Below are positions 42,430 to 51,336 of a DNA stretch of 64,000 nucleotides, one piece after another (position 1 is the first letter of the stretch; every line of letters starts with the position of its first letter). The translations under genes were made by a program, and so were the position numbers. The notes under the pieces were generated by a model, which was not told where the DNA came from, did no database searches, and saw only the letters and a list, made by a program, of their open reading frames with translations. Origin of the DNA: Lachnospiraceae bacterium UBA2864 (lineage in GTDB: Bacteria > Bacillota > Clostridia > Lachnospirales > Lachnospiraceae); NCBI GenBank assembly GCA_002350525.1, contig DEFA01000036.1, positions 1 through 64,000 on the forward strand, written 5' to 3'.

Positions 42430-44073
42430 ATGTTAAAAAGAGTTATTGTGGGGGTATTTTTAGTAGCGGTTCTTATTCTTATCGGTTACACTTTATTAAA
42501 TCCGGTGGATATGGGAGCGTTGGAAGGGTATGAGCCTGAAGCTTATGCGACGGGACTGGGGCTTCTGCCTCCGGTCATAGCTATTGTTCTGGCTCTTATC
42601 ACAAAAGAAGTTTATTCATCTCTTTTTATAGGAGTCATAAGCGGAGCACTTATTTATTCGGAATTTAATCTTGAACTTACACTTAACACAATGTTCTTTA
42701 ACGAAGAGGGAGGAATGCTTTCCAAGATATCTGATTCTTTTAATGCAGGTATCCTTGTGTTCCTTGTACTCCTTGGTATCCTTGTTGCTCTTATGAACAA
42801 GGCCGGCGGTTCTGCAGCTTTTGGTAAGTGGGCATCCAAGCATATTAAAACCCGTATCGGTGCGCAGGTTGCAACAGTTATCCTCGGTATGCTCATCTTT
42901 ATAGATGATTATTTCAACTGCCTTACGGTCGGAAGCGTTATGAGACCTGTAACGGATACTCATAAGGTTTCACGTGCGAAGCTTGCTTATATAATCGATG
43001 CGACTGCCGCACCGGTCTGTATTGTTGCGCCGATCAGCTCGTGGGCAGCTGCGGTTTCATCCTCGGTTCCCGCTGATTCGGGAGTTAACGGTTTCCAGAC
43101 CTTTATCCAGACAATACCATACAACTTCTATGCAATACTTACGATAGTCATGATGTTCTTTATAATCTTCAGAAGACTTGATTTCGGACCGATGAAGCGT
43201 CATGAGTTAAATGCATATAAGGGCGATCTCTTTACTTCCGGCGAGGACACTGCCGATCGTATGATAGAAGAGAGAGTAAGTAAGAAGGGCAAGGTTATCG
43301 ATCTTGTAATCCCTGTTGCGTTTCTTATAGTTATATGTATCTTCACAATGGTTTATACGGGCGGCTTCTTCAGCGGAGTTGATTTTGTAACTGCCTTCGG
43401 TGATGCCGATGCGTCATCAGCTCTTGTACTCGGAGGAATCATAACCATTATCTTTACATTTTTCTTCTACCTGATAAGGGATATCATAACCTTTGATGAA
43501 TTTATGAAATGTATCCCTGAAGGATTTAAGGCAATGGTAGCTCCGATCCTTATCCTTACGCTTGCATGGACACTTTCGGGTATGACAAATCTTCTCGGAG
43601 CAAAGTACTTCGTTGCCGATATAGTATCAGGCAGTGCGGCATCTCTTCAGTCCATGCTTCCTGCAGTTATCTTCCTTGTTGCACTCGGCCTTGCTTTTGC
43701 AACAGGTACTTCATGGGGAACCTTCGGTATCCTTATACCTATAGTAATGGGAGTTTTCCCAAGCGGAGAGATGATGGTCATCTCCATAGCATCCTGTCTT
43801 GCGGGTGCCGTATGCGGAGATCACTGCTCACCTATATCGGATACAACCATCATGGCATCAGCAGGGGCACAGAGTAATCATATAAATCATGTATCGACTC
43901 AGCTGCCTTATGCACTTACCTGTGCTGCTGTATCCTGCATAACTTATATAATTGCGGGATTCACTAAGAGTGCACCTATCAGTCTGACTGCCGGAATAGT
44001 GCTTATGCTCGCTACACTTTTTTGCATAGAGAAGATAACAGGGCGTGAGCCGGACGAAGAAGCTAAGAACTGA
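42430..44073 (+). CDS. NhaC-type Na+/H+ antiporter family protein
   Basis: A 547-residue protein with about 12 membrane segments (LLPPVIAIVLALITKEVY; FLVLLGILVALMNKAGGSAA; VATVILGMLIFIDDYFNCLT; GLAFATGTSWGTFGILIPIV; GAVCGDHCSPISDTTIMAS). These conserved stretches are those of the NhaC/DUF-type antiporter group that exchanges sodium, or organic acids with sodium, for protons. ATG 42430 follows AAGGAGGAGGG; the longer frame from 42403 overlaps the previous gene and lacks a site. A sodium exchanger fits a cell whose V/A-type ATPase carries sodium-type ligands, but the transported pair is inference. Confidence 0.85.
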   Translation: MLKRVIVGVFLVAVLILIGYTLLNPVDMGALEGYEPEAYATGLGLLPPVIAIVLALITKEVYSSLFIGVISGALIYSEFNLELTLNTMFFNEEGGMLSKISDSFNAGILVFLVLLGILVALMNKAGGSAAFGKWASKHIKTRIGAQVATVILGMLIFIDDYFNCLTVGSVMRPVTDTHKVSRAKLAYIIDATAAPVCIVAPISSWAAAVSSSVPADSGVNGFQTFIQTIPYNFYAILTIVMMFFIIFRRLDFGPMKRHELNAYKGDLFTSGEDTADRMIEERVSKKGKVIDLVIPVAFLIVICIFTMVYTGGFFSGVDFVTAFGDADASSALVLGGIITIIFTFFFYLIRDIITFDEFMKCIPEGFKAMVAPILILTLAWTLSGMTNLLGAKYFVADIVSGSAASLQSMLPAVIFLVALGLAFATGTSWGTFGILIPIVMGVFPSGEMMVISIASCLAGAVCGDHCSPISDTTIMASAGAQSNHINHVSTQLPYALTCAAVSCITYIIAGFTKSAPISLTAGIVLMLATLFCIEKITGREPDEEAKN

Positions 44074-44082
44074 CGTATATCA

Positions 44083-44120
44083 TCAGTAAGATTATCCTAT
44101 ATATTCAGTAAGATTGTCCT
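44083..44120 (+). repeat. tandem 16-bp direct repeats upstream of a -35 box
   Basis: TCAGTAAGATTATCCT (44083-44098) and TCAGTAAGATTGTCCT (44105-44120) differ at one base and are 22 bp apart, about two helical turns. The second ends 1 base before the TTGACA at 44122, the position of an activator or repressor binding site. Confidence 0.75.
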
Positions 44121-44121
44121 T

Positions 44122-44176
44122 TTGACACCTACAACAAGATATGGTAAAGTATTATGGATTGTAATACCATATCTTG
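44122..44176 (+). promoter_or_regulatory. promoter with overlapping inverted repeat, topoisomerase operon
   Basis: TTGACA (44122-44127) and TAAAGT (44145-44150) are spaced by 17 bases. CAAGATATGGTA (44135-44146) and TACCATATCTTG (44165-44176) form a perfect 12-bp inverted repeat with an 18-base spacer that spans the -10 and the expected start site. Since the left arm lies upstream of the transcription start, it cannot fold in the RNA from this promoter and is better read as an operator. Confidence 0.6.
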
Positions 44177-44195
44177 AAATGTAAAGGGGTTTCAA

Positions 44196-46616
44196 ATGGA
44201 AAAGATTCAAAGCGTTAATTATGAAGAGGAGATGGGACAGGACTACGTGGATTATGCCATGTCGGTTATAACCGAACGTGCACTTCCGGACGTTAAGGAC
44301 GGACTCAAGCCTGTTCAGAGAAGAATCCTCTATTCATTGTCGGAGCTTACACGTTCCGACAGTCCTCATAGAAAATGTGCGAGAATAGTCGGTGACACCA
44401 TGGGTAAATACCATCCTCACGGTGACAGCTCTATCTACGAAGGTCTTGTAAACCTTGCGCAGAACTGGAAGCTGCCTATACCTCTTGTAGACCCTCACGG
44501 AAACTTCGGTGATGTGTCCGGTTCGGGAGCGGCTGCCATGCGTTATACCGAGGCTCGTATATCTAAGTACGCAGAGGAAGGTCTTAAGGATCTTAAATAC
44601 TGCGATTTCATACCGAATTTTGACGGAACGGAGAAGGAGCCCGTACATATTCCTTTCCTTATTCCGAACATGCTTACCAGCGGCGCTACGGGCATAGCCG
44701 TTGGTATGGCTACAAATATACCTACTCACAATCTTCAGGAGGTTGCAGACGCCGAGATAGCTTATCTGCAGGATCCTGACATTTCTACGGAAGCTCTTCT
44801 CAGAATCGTGAAGGGACCGGATTTTGCTACGGGAGGAATCATCAATATAGATGAGGAATCGCTGCTTCAGATATATGAGACCGGTCTCGGAAAGCTGAGA
44901 GTCAGAGGAAAGGTAGAGGTAAGGGATATCGGAAAAGGACGTAAGTCCATCTGTGTTACCGAGATACCTGTTACCATGATCAATTCCACAGAAAAGTTTC
45001 TTAATACTGTTGCCGAATTAGTCCGTAAGGGAACCCTTCCGGCTGTTGTTGATATTGCCGACAGAGGTGATAAGGAGGGTGAATGCCTGTGTATCGATGT
45101 TAAAAAGGGTACAACGGAAGAGGAGATCCAGAAGATCATCAACATCCTCTATAAGAAGGCCGGACTTGAGGACACCTACAGTGTTAATATCAATTGTATA
45201 TATAACAAGAAGCCTGAAGTAATGGGACTCAGACGTGTACTTCAGACTTATACAGAATATAAGTGGCAGGTCTATAAGGATAAGTATCAGGCACTTAAGG
45301 CCGAACAGGAAGATGTAAGAGAAGTGAAGACAGGTCTTCTTGAGGCTGTGGATGTTATAGACCTTATCATCGAAGTACTCCGCGGATCTCAGAATACCAA
45401 AGATGCAAAGGACTGCCTGATGTACGGTAAGACCGATAATATTAAGTTCAGATATAAGGGCTCGGAAGCTGATGCGAAAGAGCTGCATTTCACAGAGAGA
45501 CAGACGGAAGCAATCCTTGCCATGAGACTCCAGAAGCTCATAGGTCTCGAAGTAGATGTTCTGAGAAAGGAACTTGCCGAAGCCGAGAGACTTCTTGCAA
45601 GATATACAAGACTTCTTGAGTCAGACCGTGAGATGAAGAAGCAGATGATCTCCGATATCGAGGAGCTTAAGAAGAAGTATGCGATACCGAGAAGAACTGT
45701 TATCGAGAATCTCGGTGAAGTAATAGTTGCCAAGGAGAAGGCTGTGGCTACGGAAGAGACTGTTCTTCTCGACAGATTCTTCTATATCAAGTCAGCTCCG
45801 AGAGCAGTATTCATGAAGAATCAGGAGACACCTTATAAGTTCGCGGTTAACTGTATGAGTGATGACAGGGTCGCACTCTTTGACAGTGACGGTATGGTTC
45901 ACATTATCAAGGTTTCGGACATCCTTAAGAAACAGACCAAAAAGGATAAGAAGTTCAGGATCACTGATAAGGGTATACAGATATTTGAGTTTTGCGGAAT
46001 GAGTCCGGATGCTGATGTTGTTGCCATGATGGCACTGTCCGAGCTTAATCCTGCGGGAACAATTGCGGAAGAAAGTACGGCTCCGGCACCCGCAGTTCCG
46101 GTTCAGGATGCTCCTGAAGAAATGTTCTTTGATGATATGGTAGACGGAAGCCTCTCGGGCGGAAGTCTCGAAGAGATAGATATGAGTGCCGGCTTTACGG
46201 CACCGGAGAGCTATGATGCCGAGACCGATTATACCGATACGGATGTGGGAGGTATGAATATCGGCAGAAATCTTATATTCGTAACCGAGGAAGGTAAGGC
46301 CAAGAGGGTAAATGCGGCTCTCTTTGATACAGCACGTAAGACCGCTGCGGCTATAAAAGCAAAGCCTGTATATGTCGGCTTTGAAGACGATTATGTCGTT
46401 GCCGAGACAGCGGAAGGATACTCCATAAAGGTTAAATCCGGCGAACTTCCTGTTCAGGGTAAGGGTGCAGGAGGTGTAACTCTTATATCTCTCAGAAAGG
46501 GCGATAAGGTCGTGAGAGCCATGAGCGGAAACAATTCCGACAGCATGAACGGCATAAGCCTGTCTGATATGAAAGCCGTAAAACGCGGTGGCAAGGGAAA
46601 TAAGAAGGGGAGATAA
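44196..46616 (+). CDS. type IIA DNA topoisomerase subunit A (GyrA/ParC paralog)
   Basis: An 806-residue DNA-cleaving subunit. GDTMGKYHPHGDSSIYEGLV is the quinolone-resistance-determining region and the active-site tyrosine is Y117 in AAAMRYTEAR. The sequence around it (DPHGNFGDVSGSG) differs from typical GyrA (GQGNFGSVDGD) and from Gram-positive ParC (MHGNNGSMDGD). The C-terminal domain lacks a clear GyrA box (QRRGGKG-like); PVQGKGAGGV is nearest. An acidic, proline-rich insertion of about 60 residues (about 623-685) interrupts that domain. It is probably a second topoisomerase set beside the gyrase near dnaA. Supercoiling or decatenation preference cannot be told. Subunit B follows 2 bases later. 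Confidence 0.85.
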   Translation: MEKIQSVNYEEEMGQDYVDYAMSVITERALPDVKDGLKPVQRRILYSLSELTRSDSPHRKCARIVGDTMGKYHPHGDSSIYEGLVNLAQNWKLPIPLVDPHGNFGDVSGSGAAAMRYTEARISKYAEEGLKDLKYCDFIPNFDGTEKEPVHIPFLIPNMLTSGATGIAVGMATNIPTHNLQEVADAEIAYLQDPDISTEALLRIVKGPDFATGGIINIDEESLLQIYETGLGKLRVRGKVEVRDIGKGRKSICVTEIPVTMINSTEKFLNTVAELVRKGTLPAVVDIADRGDKEGECLCIDVKKGTTEEEIQKIINILYKKAGLEDTYSVNINCIYNKKPEVMGLRRVLQTYTEYKWQVYKDKYQALKAEQEDVREVKTGLLEAVDVIDLIIEVLRGSQNTKDAKDCLMYGKTDNIKFRYKGSEADAKELHFTERQTEAILAMRLQKLIGLEVDVLRKELAEAERLLARYTRLLESDREMKKQMISDIEELKKKYAIPRRTVIENLGEVIVAKEKAVATEETVLLDRFFYIKSAPRAVFMKNQETPYKFAVNCMSDDRVALFDSDGMVHIIKVSDILKKQTKKDKKFRITDKGIQIFEFCGMSPDADVVAMMALSELNPAGTIAEESTAPAPAVPVQDAPEEMFFDDMVDGSLSGGSLEEIDMSAGFTAPESYDAETDYTDTDVGGMNIGRNLIFVTEEGKAKRVNAALFDTARKTAAAIKAKPVYVGFEDDYVVAETAEGYSIKVKSGELPVQGKGAGGVTLISLRKGDKVVRAMSGNNSDSMNGISLSDMKAVKRGGKGNKKGR

Positions 46617-46618
46617 AG

Positions 46619-48532
46619 ATGGCAGCAAATCAGGATTATAATTCAGAAGCGATAAAGGTCCTTAAGGGCCTTGAACCGGTCAGACTTAGACCGGGTATGT
46701 ATATCGGAAGCACGGGACGTACGGGACTCAATCATCTCGTACAGGAGCTTATAGATAATGCGGTGGATGAGCATCTGGCCGGCTTCTGCAAGAATATAAA
46801 GGTCATCCTCAACGAGGATGGTTCGGCTACGGTTGAAGATGACGGAAGAGGTATCCCTGTCGATATGCATCCGACAGAGAAGAAATCCGCGGAGCGAGTT
46901 GTCTTTACGGTACTTCACTCCGGAGGTAAGTTCAACGATTCTATATATAAGATAAGCGGTGGTCTTCACGGCGTAGGTTCCGCTGTCGTAAATGCTCTTT
47001 CGAAGAAGCTTATCGTAGATGTTTACAGAGATGGAAATGTATATCATGATACTTATGAATACGGAAAGCCGACTACAAAGCTTATAGACGGCCTGCTCCC
47101 TTCAGAGCCTATAAGAGGTAAGAGAACAGGTACGAGCGTCACACTTTATCCGGATGATACGATATTCGAGACAGTAAGATTTAAGTCGGCTGCGATAAGA
47201 CAGAGACTTAAAGAGACTTCTTATCTGAATCCGAATCTTACGATCACCTATGAGAACAGACGTGACGGCTATCCTGCCGAGACCTTCCATCAGCCGGGAG
47301 GACTCGTAAGTTTTGTTGAGGATATATCCAAGGATCTTACCAAGACTTCTCCGGTAGTATCGATTTCGGGTGAAAAGAACGGAATAGCGGCTGACATAGT
47401 ATTTGTCGCAACCGAGGATGGTGATGAGAATGTCATCGGTTTCACCAATAACATCACGAACCCTGAGGGCGGTACTCATGTAACGGGCTTTAAGTCCGCA
47501 TTTGCGAAGATTATCAATAACTATGCGAGAAATGAGCTCGGAGTTCTTAAGGATAAGGACCCGAATCTTTCGGGAGCTGATATAAGACAGGGTATGCAGA
47601 CCATTATATCCGTAAAGCATCCGGATCCTCAGTTTGAAGGACAGACCAAGACCAGACTTTCCAATACGGATGTTACAAATGCCGTAGATGCCATAATGCG
47701 TGAACAGCTTACCGTATATTTCGACAGAAACTATGACGTCTTAAGAGATATAGTTGATAAGGCAGTAGAGACCGCAAAGGAGAAGGCTAAGTCCAAGGCA
47801 AAGGTTAATCTCAGCAAGTTCTCCTTCGAAGGTAACGGAAAGCTTGTGCGTCAGGAGAGTAATGACTCCGAGAAGTGCGAGATCTTCATAGTCGAGGGTG
47901 ATTCTGCCGGCGGCTCAGCAAAGACTGCCCGTAACAGAAAGTATCAGGCAATCCTTCCTCTGAGAGGTAAGATCTTAAATGTTGAGAAGGTTCCGGTTAC
48001 AAAGGTGCTTGAGAATGCCGAGATCAAGGCCATGATCAATGCTTTCGGATGCGGCTTTTCACAGGGCTTCGGTAATGACTTTGATATTACAAAGCTCAAC
48101 TACGATAAGATAATCATCATGACGGATGCCGATGTCGACGGAGCACATATAGCAACGCTGCTTCTTACCTTCTTCTATAGATTCTATCCGGATCTTATCA
48201 ATGAAGGACATATCTATATAGCCATCCCGCCTCTTTACAGAGTCGGAGAGGGAAAGAATATGAAATATCTCTATTCGGACGATGAACTTACCAAGTACAG
48301 AAACAGTCATAAGGGCAAGTTTACTATCCAGAGATACAAAGGTCTCGGAGAGATGGATGCAAGTCAGCTTTTTGAGACGACCATGGATCCTGAAAGCCGT
48401 GTTTTAAAGCAGGTTTCCATAGCCAGCGTAGCGGAAGCAAGCTCTATTACAAAGACTCTTATGGGTACCGAAGTTGCCCCCAGACGTGCCTATATTGAGG
48501 AAAACAGCCGCGATGCGAACATAGATATGTAA
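46619..48532 (+). CDS. type IIA DNA topoisomerase subunit B (GyrB/ParE paralog)
   Basis: A 637-residue ATPase subunit. The GHKL ATP-binding part has LIDNAVDEHLAGFC (Bergerat N-box), VEDDGRGIPVDMH and SGGLHGVGSAVVNALS; the Toprim part has VEGDSAGGSAKTARNRK and MTDADVDGAHIATLL with the metal-binding acidic residues; LPLRGKILNVEK and IQRYKGLGEMDASQL complete the family set. It pairs with the A subunit just upstream, an order opposite to the usual gyrB-gyrA or parE-parC. Length is that of the Gram-positive type without the E. coli insertion. Confidence 0.9.
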   Translation: MAANQDYNSEAIKVLKGLEPVRLRPGMYIGSTGRTGLNHLVQELIDNAVDEHLAGFCKNIKVILNEDGSATVEDDGRGIPVDMHPTEKKSAERVVFTVLHSGGKFNDSIYKISGGLHGVGSAVVNALSKKLIVDVYRDGNVYHDTYEYGKPTTKLIDGLLPSEPIRGKRTGTSVTLYPDDTIFETVRFKSAAIRQRLKETSYLNPNLTITYENRRDGYPAETFHQPGGLVSFVEDISKDLTKTSPVVSISGEKNGIAADIVFVATEDGDENVIGFTNNITNPEGGTHVTGFKSAFAKIINNYARNELGVLKDKDPNLSGADIRQGMQTIISVKHPDPQFEGQTKTRLSNTDVTNAVDAIMREQLTVYFDRNYDVLRDIVDKAVETAKEKAKSKAKVNLSKFSFEGNGKLVRQESNDSEKCEIFIVEGDSAGGSAKTARNRKYQAILPLRGKILNVEKVPVTKVLENAEIKAMINAFGCGFSQGFGNDFDITKLNYDKIIIMTDADVDGAHIATLLLTFFYRFYPDLINEGHIYIAIPPLYRVGEGKNMKYLYSDDELTKYRNSHKGKFTIQRYKGLGEMDASQLFETTMDPESRVLKQVSIASVAEASSITKTLMGTEVAPRRAYIEENSRDANIDM

Positions 48533-48560
48533 AAATGTTTAAATAATTCGTTAAAATATG

Positions 48561-48594
48561 GCATATTTGTTACATTTTTATAAAAAAAATATGC
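48561..48594 (+). other. AT-rich inverted repeat upstream of the HU promoter
   Basis: GCATATTT (48561-48568) and AAATATGC (48587-48594) are inverted with an 18-base spacer in a very AT-rich stretch between the topoisomerase operon and the HU promoter. It could be a weak transcript end or a protein site; no T run follows. Confidence 0.35.
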
Positions 48595-48612
48595 AAAATT
48601 GTAAGAAATAGA

Positions 48613-48641
48613 TTGATTTAACGCCTATAAACAAGTATAAT
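48613..48641 (+). promoter_or_regulatory. promoter of the HU gene
   Basis: TTGATT (48613-48618) and TATAAT (48636-48641) at 17-base spacing, with an A/T-rich upstream region of the UP-element kind, as expected for a highly expressed gene. Confidence 0.75.
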
Positions 48642-48693
48642 CATTGTAGTCGCAAAACGACACAATATCATATGTATTGAGAGGTAAAACACT

Positions 48694-48996
48694 ATGAACA
48701 AGACAGAACTTGTAACAGCTATTGCTGCAGAGACAGGTCTTTCAAAGAAGGATGCAGAAGCAGCAGTAAAGTCATTCGTAAACGTTGTATCTACAGAGCT
48801 TCAGAATAAGGGTAAGGTACAGCTTATCGGTTTCGGTACATTCGAAGTTGGTGAGAGAAAAGCTAGAACAGCTCGTAACCCACAGACTGGCGAAGCTATA
48901 AAGATTAAGGCAGCAGCAGTTCCTAAGTTTAAGGCTGGTGCAGCTCTCAAGGAGCTTGTTAATACAAAGCCTAAGAAGTCAGCAAAGAAGAAGTAA
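48694..48996 (+). CDS. hup: HU family DNA-binding protein
   Basis: A 100-residue HU-type nucleoid protein. MNKTELVTAIAAETGLSKKD is the standard N-terminus, GFGTFEVGERKARTARNPQT leads into the DNA-binding arm, and the proline at the arm tip (NPQTGEAIKI) that intercalates between bases is present. It has a short lysine-rich tail (TKPKKSAKKK) beyond the normal 90 residues, which may add DNA affinity. GAGAGGT precedes the ATG. It has its own promoter and terminator. Very biased codon use indicates high expression. Confidence 0.96.
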   Translation: MNKTELVTAIAAETGLSKKDAEAAVKSFVNVVSTELQNKGKVQLIGFGTFEVGERKARTARNPQTGEAIKIKAAAVPKFKAGAALKELVNTKPKKSAKKK

Positions 48997-49030
48997 TTCA
49001 GCCAAGCTGATTGTTACAAGTAATTAAGAG

Positions 49031-49058
49031 GGGCAGAGGTAAAAACCTCTGCCCGTTT
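49031..49058 (+). terminator. intrinsic terminator of the HU gene
   Basis: GGGCAGAGGT with ACCTCTGCCC forms a 10-bp stem around a short A-rich loop, followed by GTTTTCTTATTTT. Confidence 0.9.
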
Positions 49059-49093
49059 TCTTATTTTATAGCATATGTAAGATACAAGAATGA

Positions 49094-49125
49094 CTCAGAT
49101 AAGTCCGTGAAAGGACTTATCTGAG
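49094..49125 (+). other. second perfect hairpin between HU and tex
   Basis: CTCAGATAAGTCC pairs with GGACTTATCTGAG (13 bp) around a 6-base loop. The sequence after it (GCTTTCGGG) is a poor T run. It may be a backup terminator or a protein-binding site upstream of the tex promoter (TATAAT at 49140-49145). Confidence 0.5.
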
Positions 49126-49175
49126 GCTTTCGGGATTTATATAATAAATACTATATTGTAGAGGATTTTGACAGA

Positions 49176-51305
49176 ATGGACATTATTAAAAAGATTGCAG
49201 GTGAACTTGAAGTAAAGGAGGGACAGGTTAAGGCGGCGGTTGAGCTTTTGGATGACGGTTGTACGGTTCCTTTTATAGCTCGTTATCGTAAGGAAAAGAC
49301 AGGTGCTCTGAACGACGAACAGCTCAGAACACTTTATGACAGACTTAACTTTCTCAGAAATCTTGAGGAGAGAAAGACCACTGTTATATCAACCATAGAA
49401 GAGCAGGGCAAGATGACTCCGGAGCTTATGAAGGCCATCGAGGAGGCAGAGACTATGGTAGCTCTTGAAGATATATACAGACCTTATAAGCCTAAGAGAA
49501 GAACCAGAGCAACTATTGCGAAGGAAGCAGGACTTGAGCCTCTTGCAAATCTCATATATATGCAGCTGAACAAGAAGCCTATAGCTGTTGAGGCTGAGGC
49601 TTACATTTCGGAGGAGAAGGGAGTTGAATCTGCTGAGGCAGCTCTTGCGGGAGCTGCAGATATAATTGCGGAAAACATTTCCGACGATGCGGATTACAGA
49701 ACGTGGATAAGAGATATAACCGTTAAGAAGGGTATTCTCGTTTCAACAGCCAAGGATCCGGAAGAGAAGTCGGTATATGAGAATTACTATGACTTCCATG
49801 AACCTGTAGCAAAGATGTCCGGTTATAAGACTCTTGCAGTTAACAGAGGAGAGAAGGAGAAAATCCTCTCTGTTGTTATAGAGGCACCTGAAGAGGATAT
49901 ACTTAAATATCTCGAGAAGAAGGTTGTCGGAAAGGATGACTGCGATACAGCCGATATCCTTAAGGCTGCTGCGGCAGATGCCTATGAGAGACTTATCGCT
50001 CCTTCAATCGAGAGAGAGATCAGAAATGCACTTACGGAAGATGCAGAGGACGGCGCTATTAAGGTATTCGGTAAGAACCTTAAACAGCTACTTATGCAGC
50101 CACCTATCAGCGGACGTACCGTTCTCGGCTGGGATCCGGCCTTCAGAACAGGCTGTAAGCTTGCTGTTGTGGATGAGACCGGAAAAGTTCTCGATACTAC
50201 GGTTGTTTATCCTACGGCTCCTACAACACCTGAGAAGATCCGTGCCGCAAAGGAGACGGTTAAGCGTCTTATAAAAAAGCATAATATATCTCTTATATCC
50301 GTAGGTAACGGAACAGCATCCCGTGAATCAGAGCAGATTATAGTCGAGATGCTTAAGGAGATACCTGAGAAGGTTGAATATGTGATAACCAACGAAGCAG
50401 GTGCATCGGTTTATTCGGCAAGTGCCCTCGCAACCGAAGAGTTCCCTGAATTTGATGTAGGACAGAGATCCGCAACATCCATAGCACGCCGTGTACAGGA
50501 TCCTCTCGCAGAGCTTGTTAAGATAGATCCTAAGTCCATCGGTGTAGGCCAGTATCAGCATGATATGAACCAGAAGAAGCTTGGAGAATCTCTTTCAAAT
50601 GTAGTCGAGGACTGCGTTAACAGCGTAGGTGTGGATCTTAATACAGCCTCCGTATCTCTCCTTACATACATTTCCGGTATCAATAAGAATGTTGCTAAGA
50701 ATATAGTTACATACAGAGAAGAGAACGGAAGATTCGATAACAGAAAAGAACTTCTCAAGGTTCCAAAGCTAGGCGCTAAGGCATATGAGCAGTGCGCGGG
50801 ATTCCTGAGAATTCATGGAGGAAGCAATCCTCTTGATGATACTGCGGTTCATCCGGAAAGCTATGAGGCGGCCGGAAAACTTCTCAGCTCCGTAGGAGAT
50901 GATGTATCGGCACTTGGTAAGCTTGATAAGGCTGAGAGAAAGAAGCTTTCGGGAGAACTGGGAATCGGTGATATAACACTGGATGACATGATAAAAGAGC
51001 TTATGAAGCCGAGCCGTGATCCACGTCTTGACATGCCGAAGCCGATCCTCAGGAGCGATGTTCTTGATATAAAGGATCTTGAGGTCGGTATGGTACTTAA
51101 GGGAACCGTAAGAAATGTAATAGACTTCGGTGCCTTTGTCGATATCGGAGTTCATCAGGACGGTCTGGTACATATATCGCAGCTTACGAATAAGAAATTT
51201 GTAAAGCATCCTCTTGATGTTGTAAGCGTCGGAGATGTAGTTGATGTTAAGATAATCAATATAGATACACAGAAGAACAGAATAGGACTGTCAATGATAC
51301 TGTAG
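49176..51305 (+). CDS. tex: Tex family RNA-binding transcription accessory protein
   Basis: A 709-residue Tex protein, the bacterial relative of Spt6. In order: an N-terminal helical Tex domain with VPFIARYRKEKTGALNDEQL, a YqgF/RNase H-like domain with GWDPAFRTGCKLAVVDETGK, helix-hairpin-helix motifs (SLLTYISGINKNVAKNIVTY; LLKVPKLGAKAYEQCAGFLR), and a C-terminal S1 RNA-binding domain (LEVGMVLKGTVRNVIDFGAF; DGLVHISQL). Length is typical (about 720). It stands alone between terminator-like hairpins. Binds nucleic acid and affects transcription; the mechanism in bacteria is not well known. Confidence 0.95.
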   Translation: MDIIKKIAGELEVKEGQVKAAVELLDDGCTVPFIARYRKEKTGALNDEQLRTLYDRLNFLRNLEERKTTVISTIEEQGKMTPELMKAIEEAETMVALEDIYRPYKPKRRTRATIAKEAGLEPLANLIYMQLNKKPIAVEAEAYISEEKGVESAEAALAGAADIIAENISDDADYRTWIRDITVKKGILVSTAKDPEEKSVYENYYDFHEPVAKMSGYKTLAVNRGEKEKILSVVIEAPEEDILKYLEKKVVGKDDCDTADILKAAAADAYERLIAPSIEREIRNALTEDAEDGAIKVFGKNLKQLLMQPPISGRTVLGWDPAFRTGCKLAVVDETGKVLDTTVVYPTAPTTPEKIRAAKETVKRLIKKHNISLISVGNGTASRESEQIIVEMLKEIPEKVEYVITNEAGASVYSASALATEEFPEFDVGQRSATSIARRVQDPLAELVKIDPKSIGVGQYQHDMNQKKLGESLSNVVEDCVNSVGVDLNTASVSLLTYISGINKNVAKNIVTYREENGRFDNRKELLKVPKLGAKAYEQCAGFLRIHGGSNPLDDTAVHPESYEAAGKLLSSVGDDVSALGKLDKAERKKLSGELGIGDITLDDMIKELMKPSRDPRLDMPKPILRSDVLDIKDLEVGMVLKGTVRNVIDFGAFVDIGVHQDGLVHISQLTNKKFVKHPLDVVSVGDVVDVKIINIDTQKNRIGLSMIL

Positions 51306-51336
51306 TTGTCTGCGGCAGTTTAGAGGGGAATTATTC

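Noticed and set aside
45792..46628. 278-codon minus-strand frame opposite the topoisomerase A gene C-terminus
   Set aside because: Shadow of biased codons in the sense gene; no promoter or ribosome-binding site.
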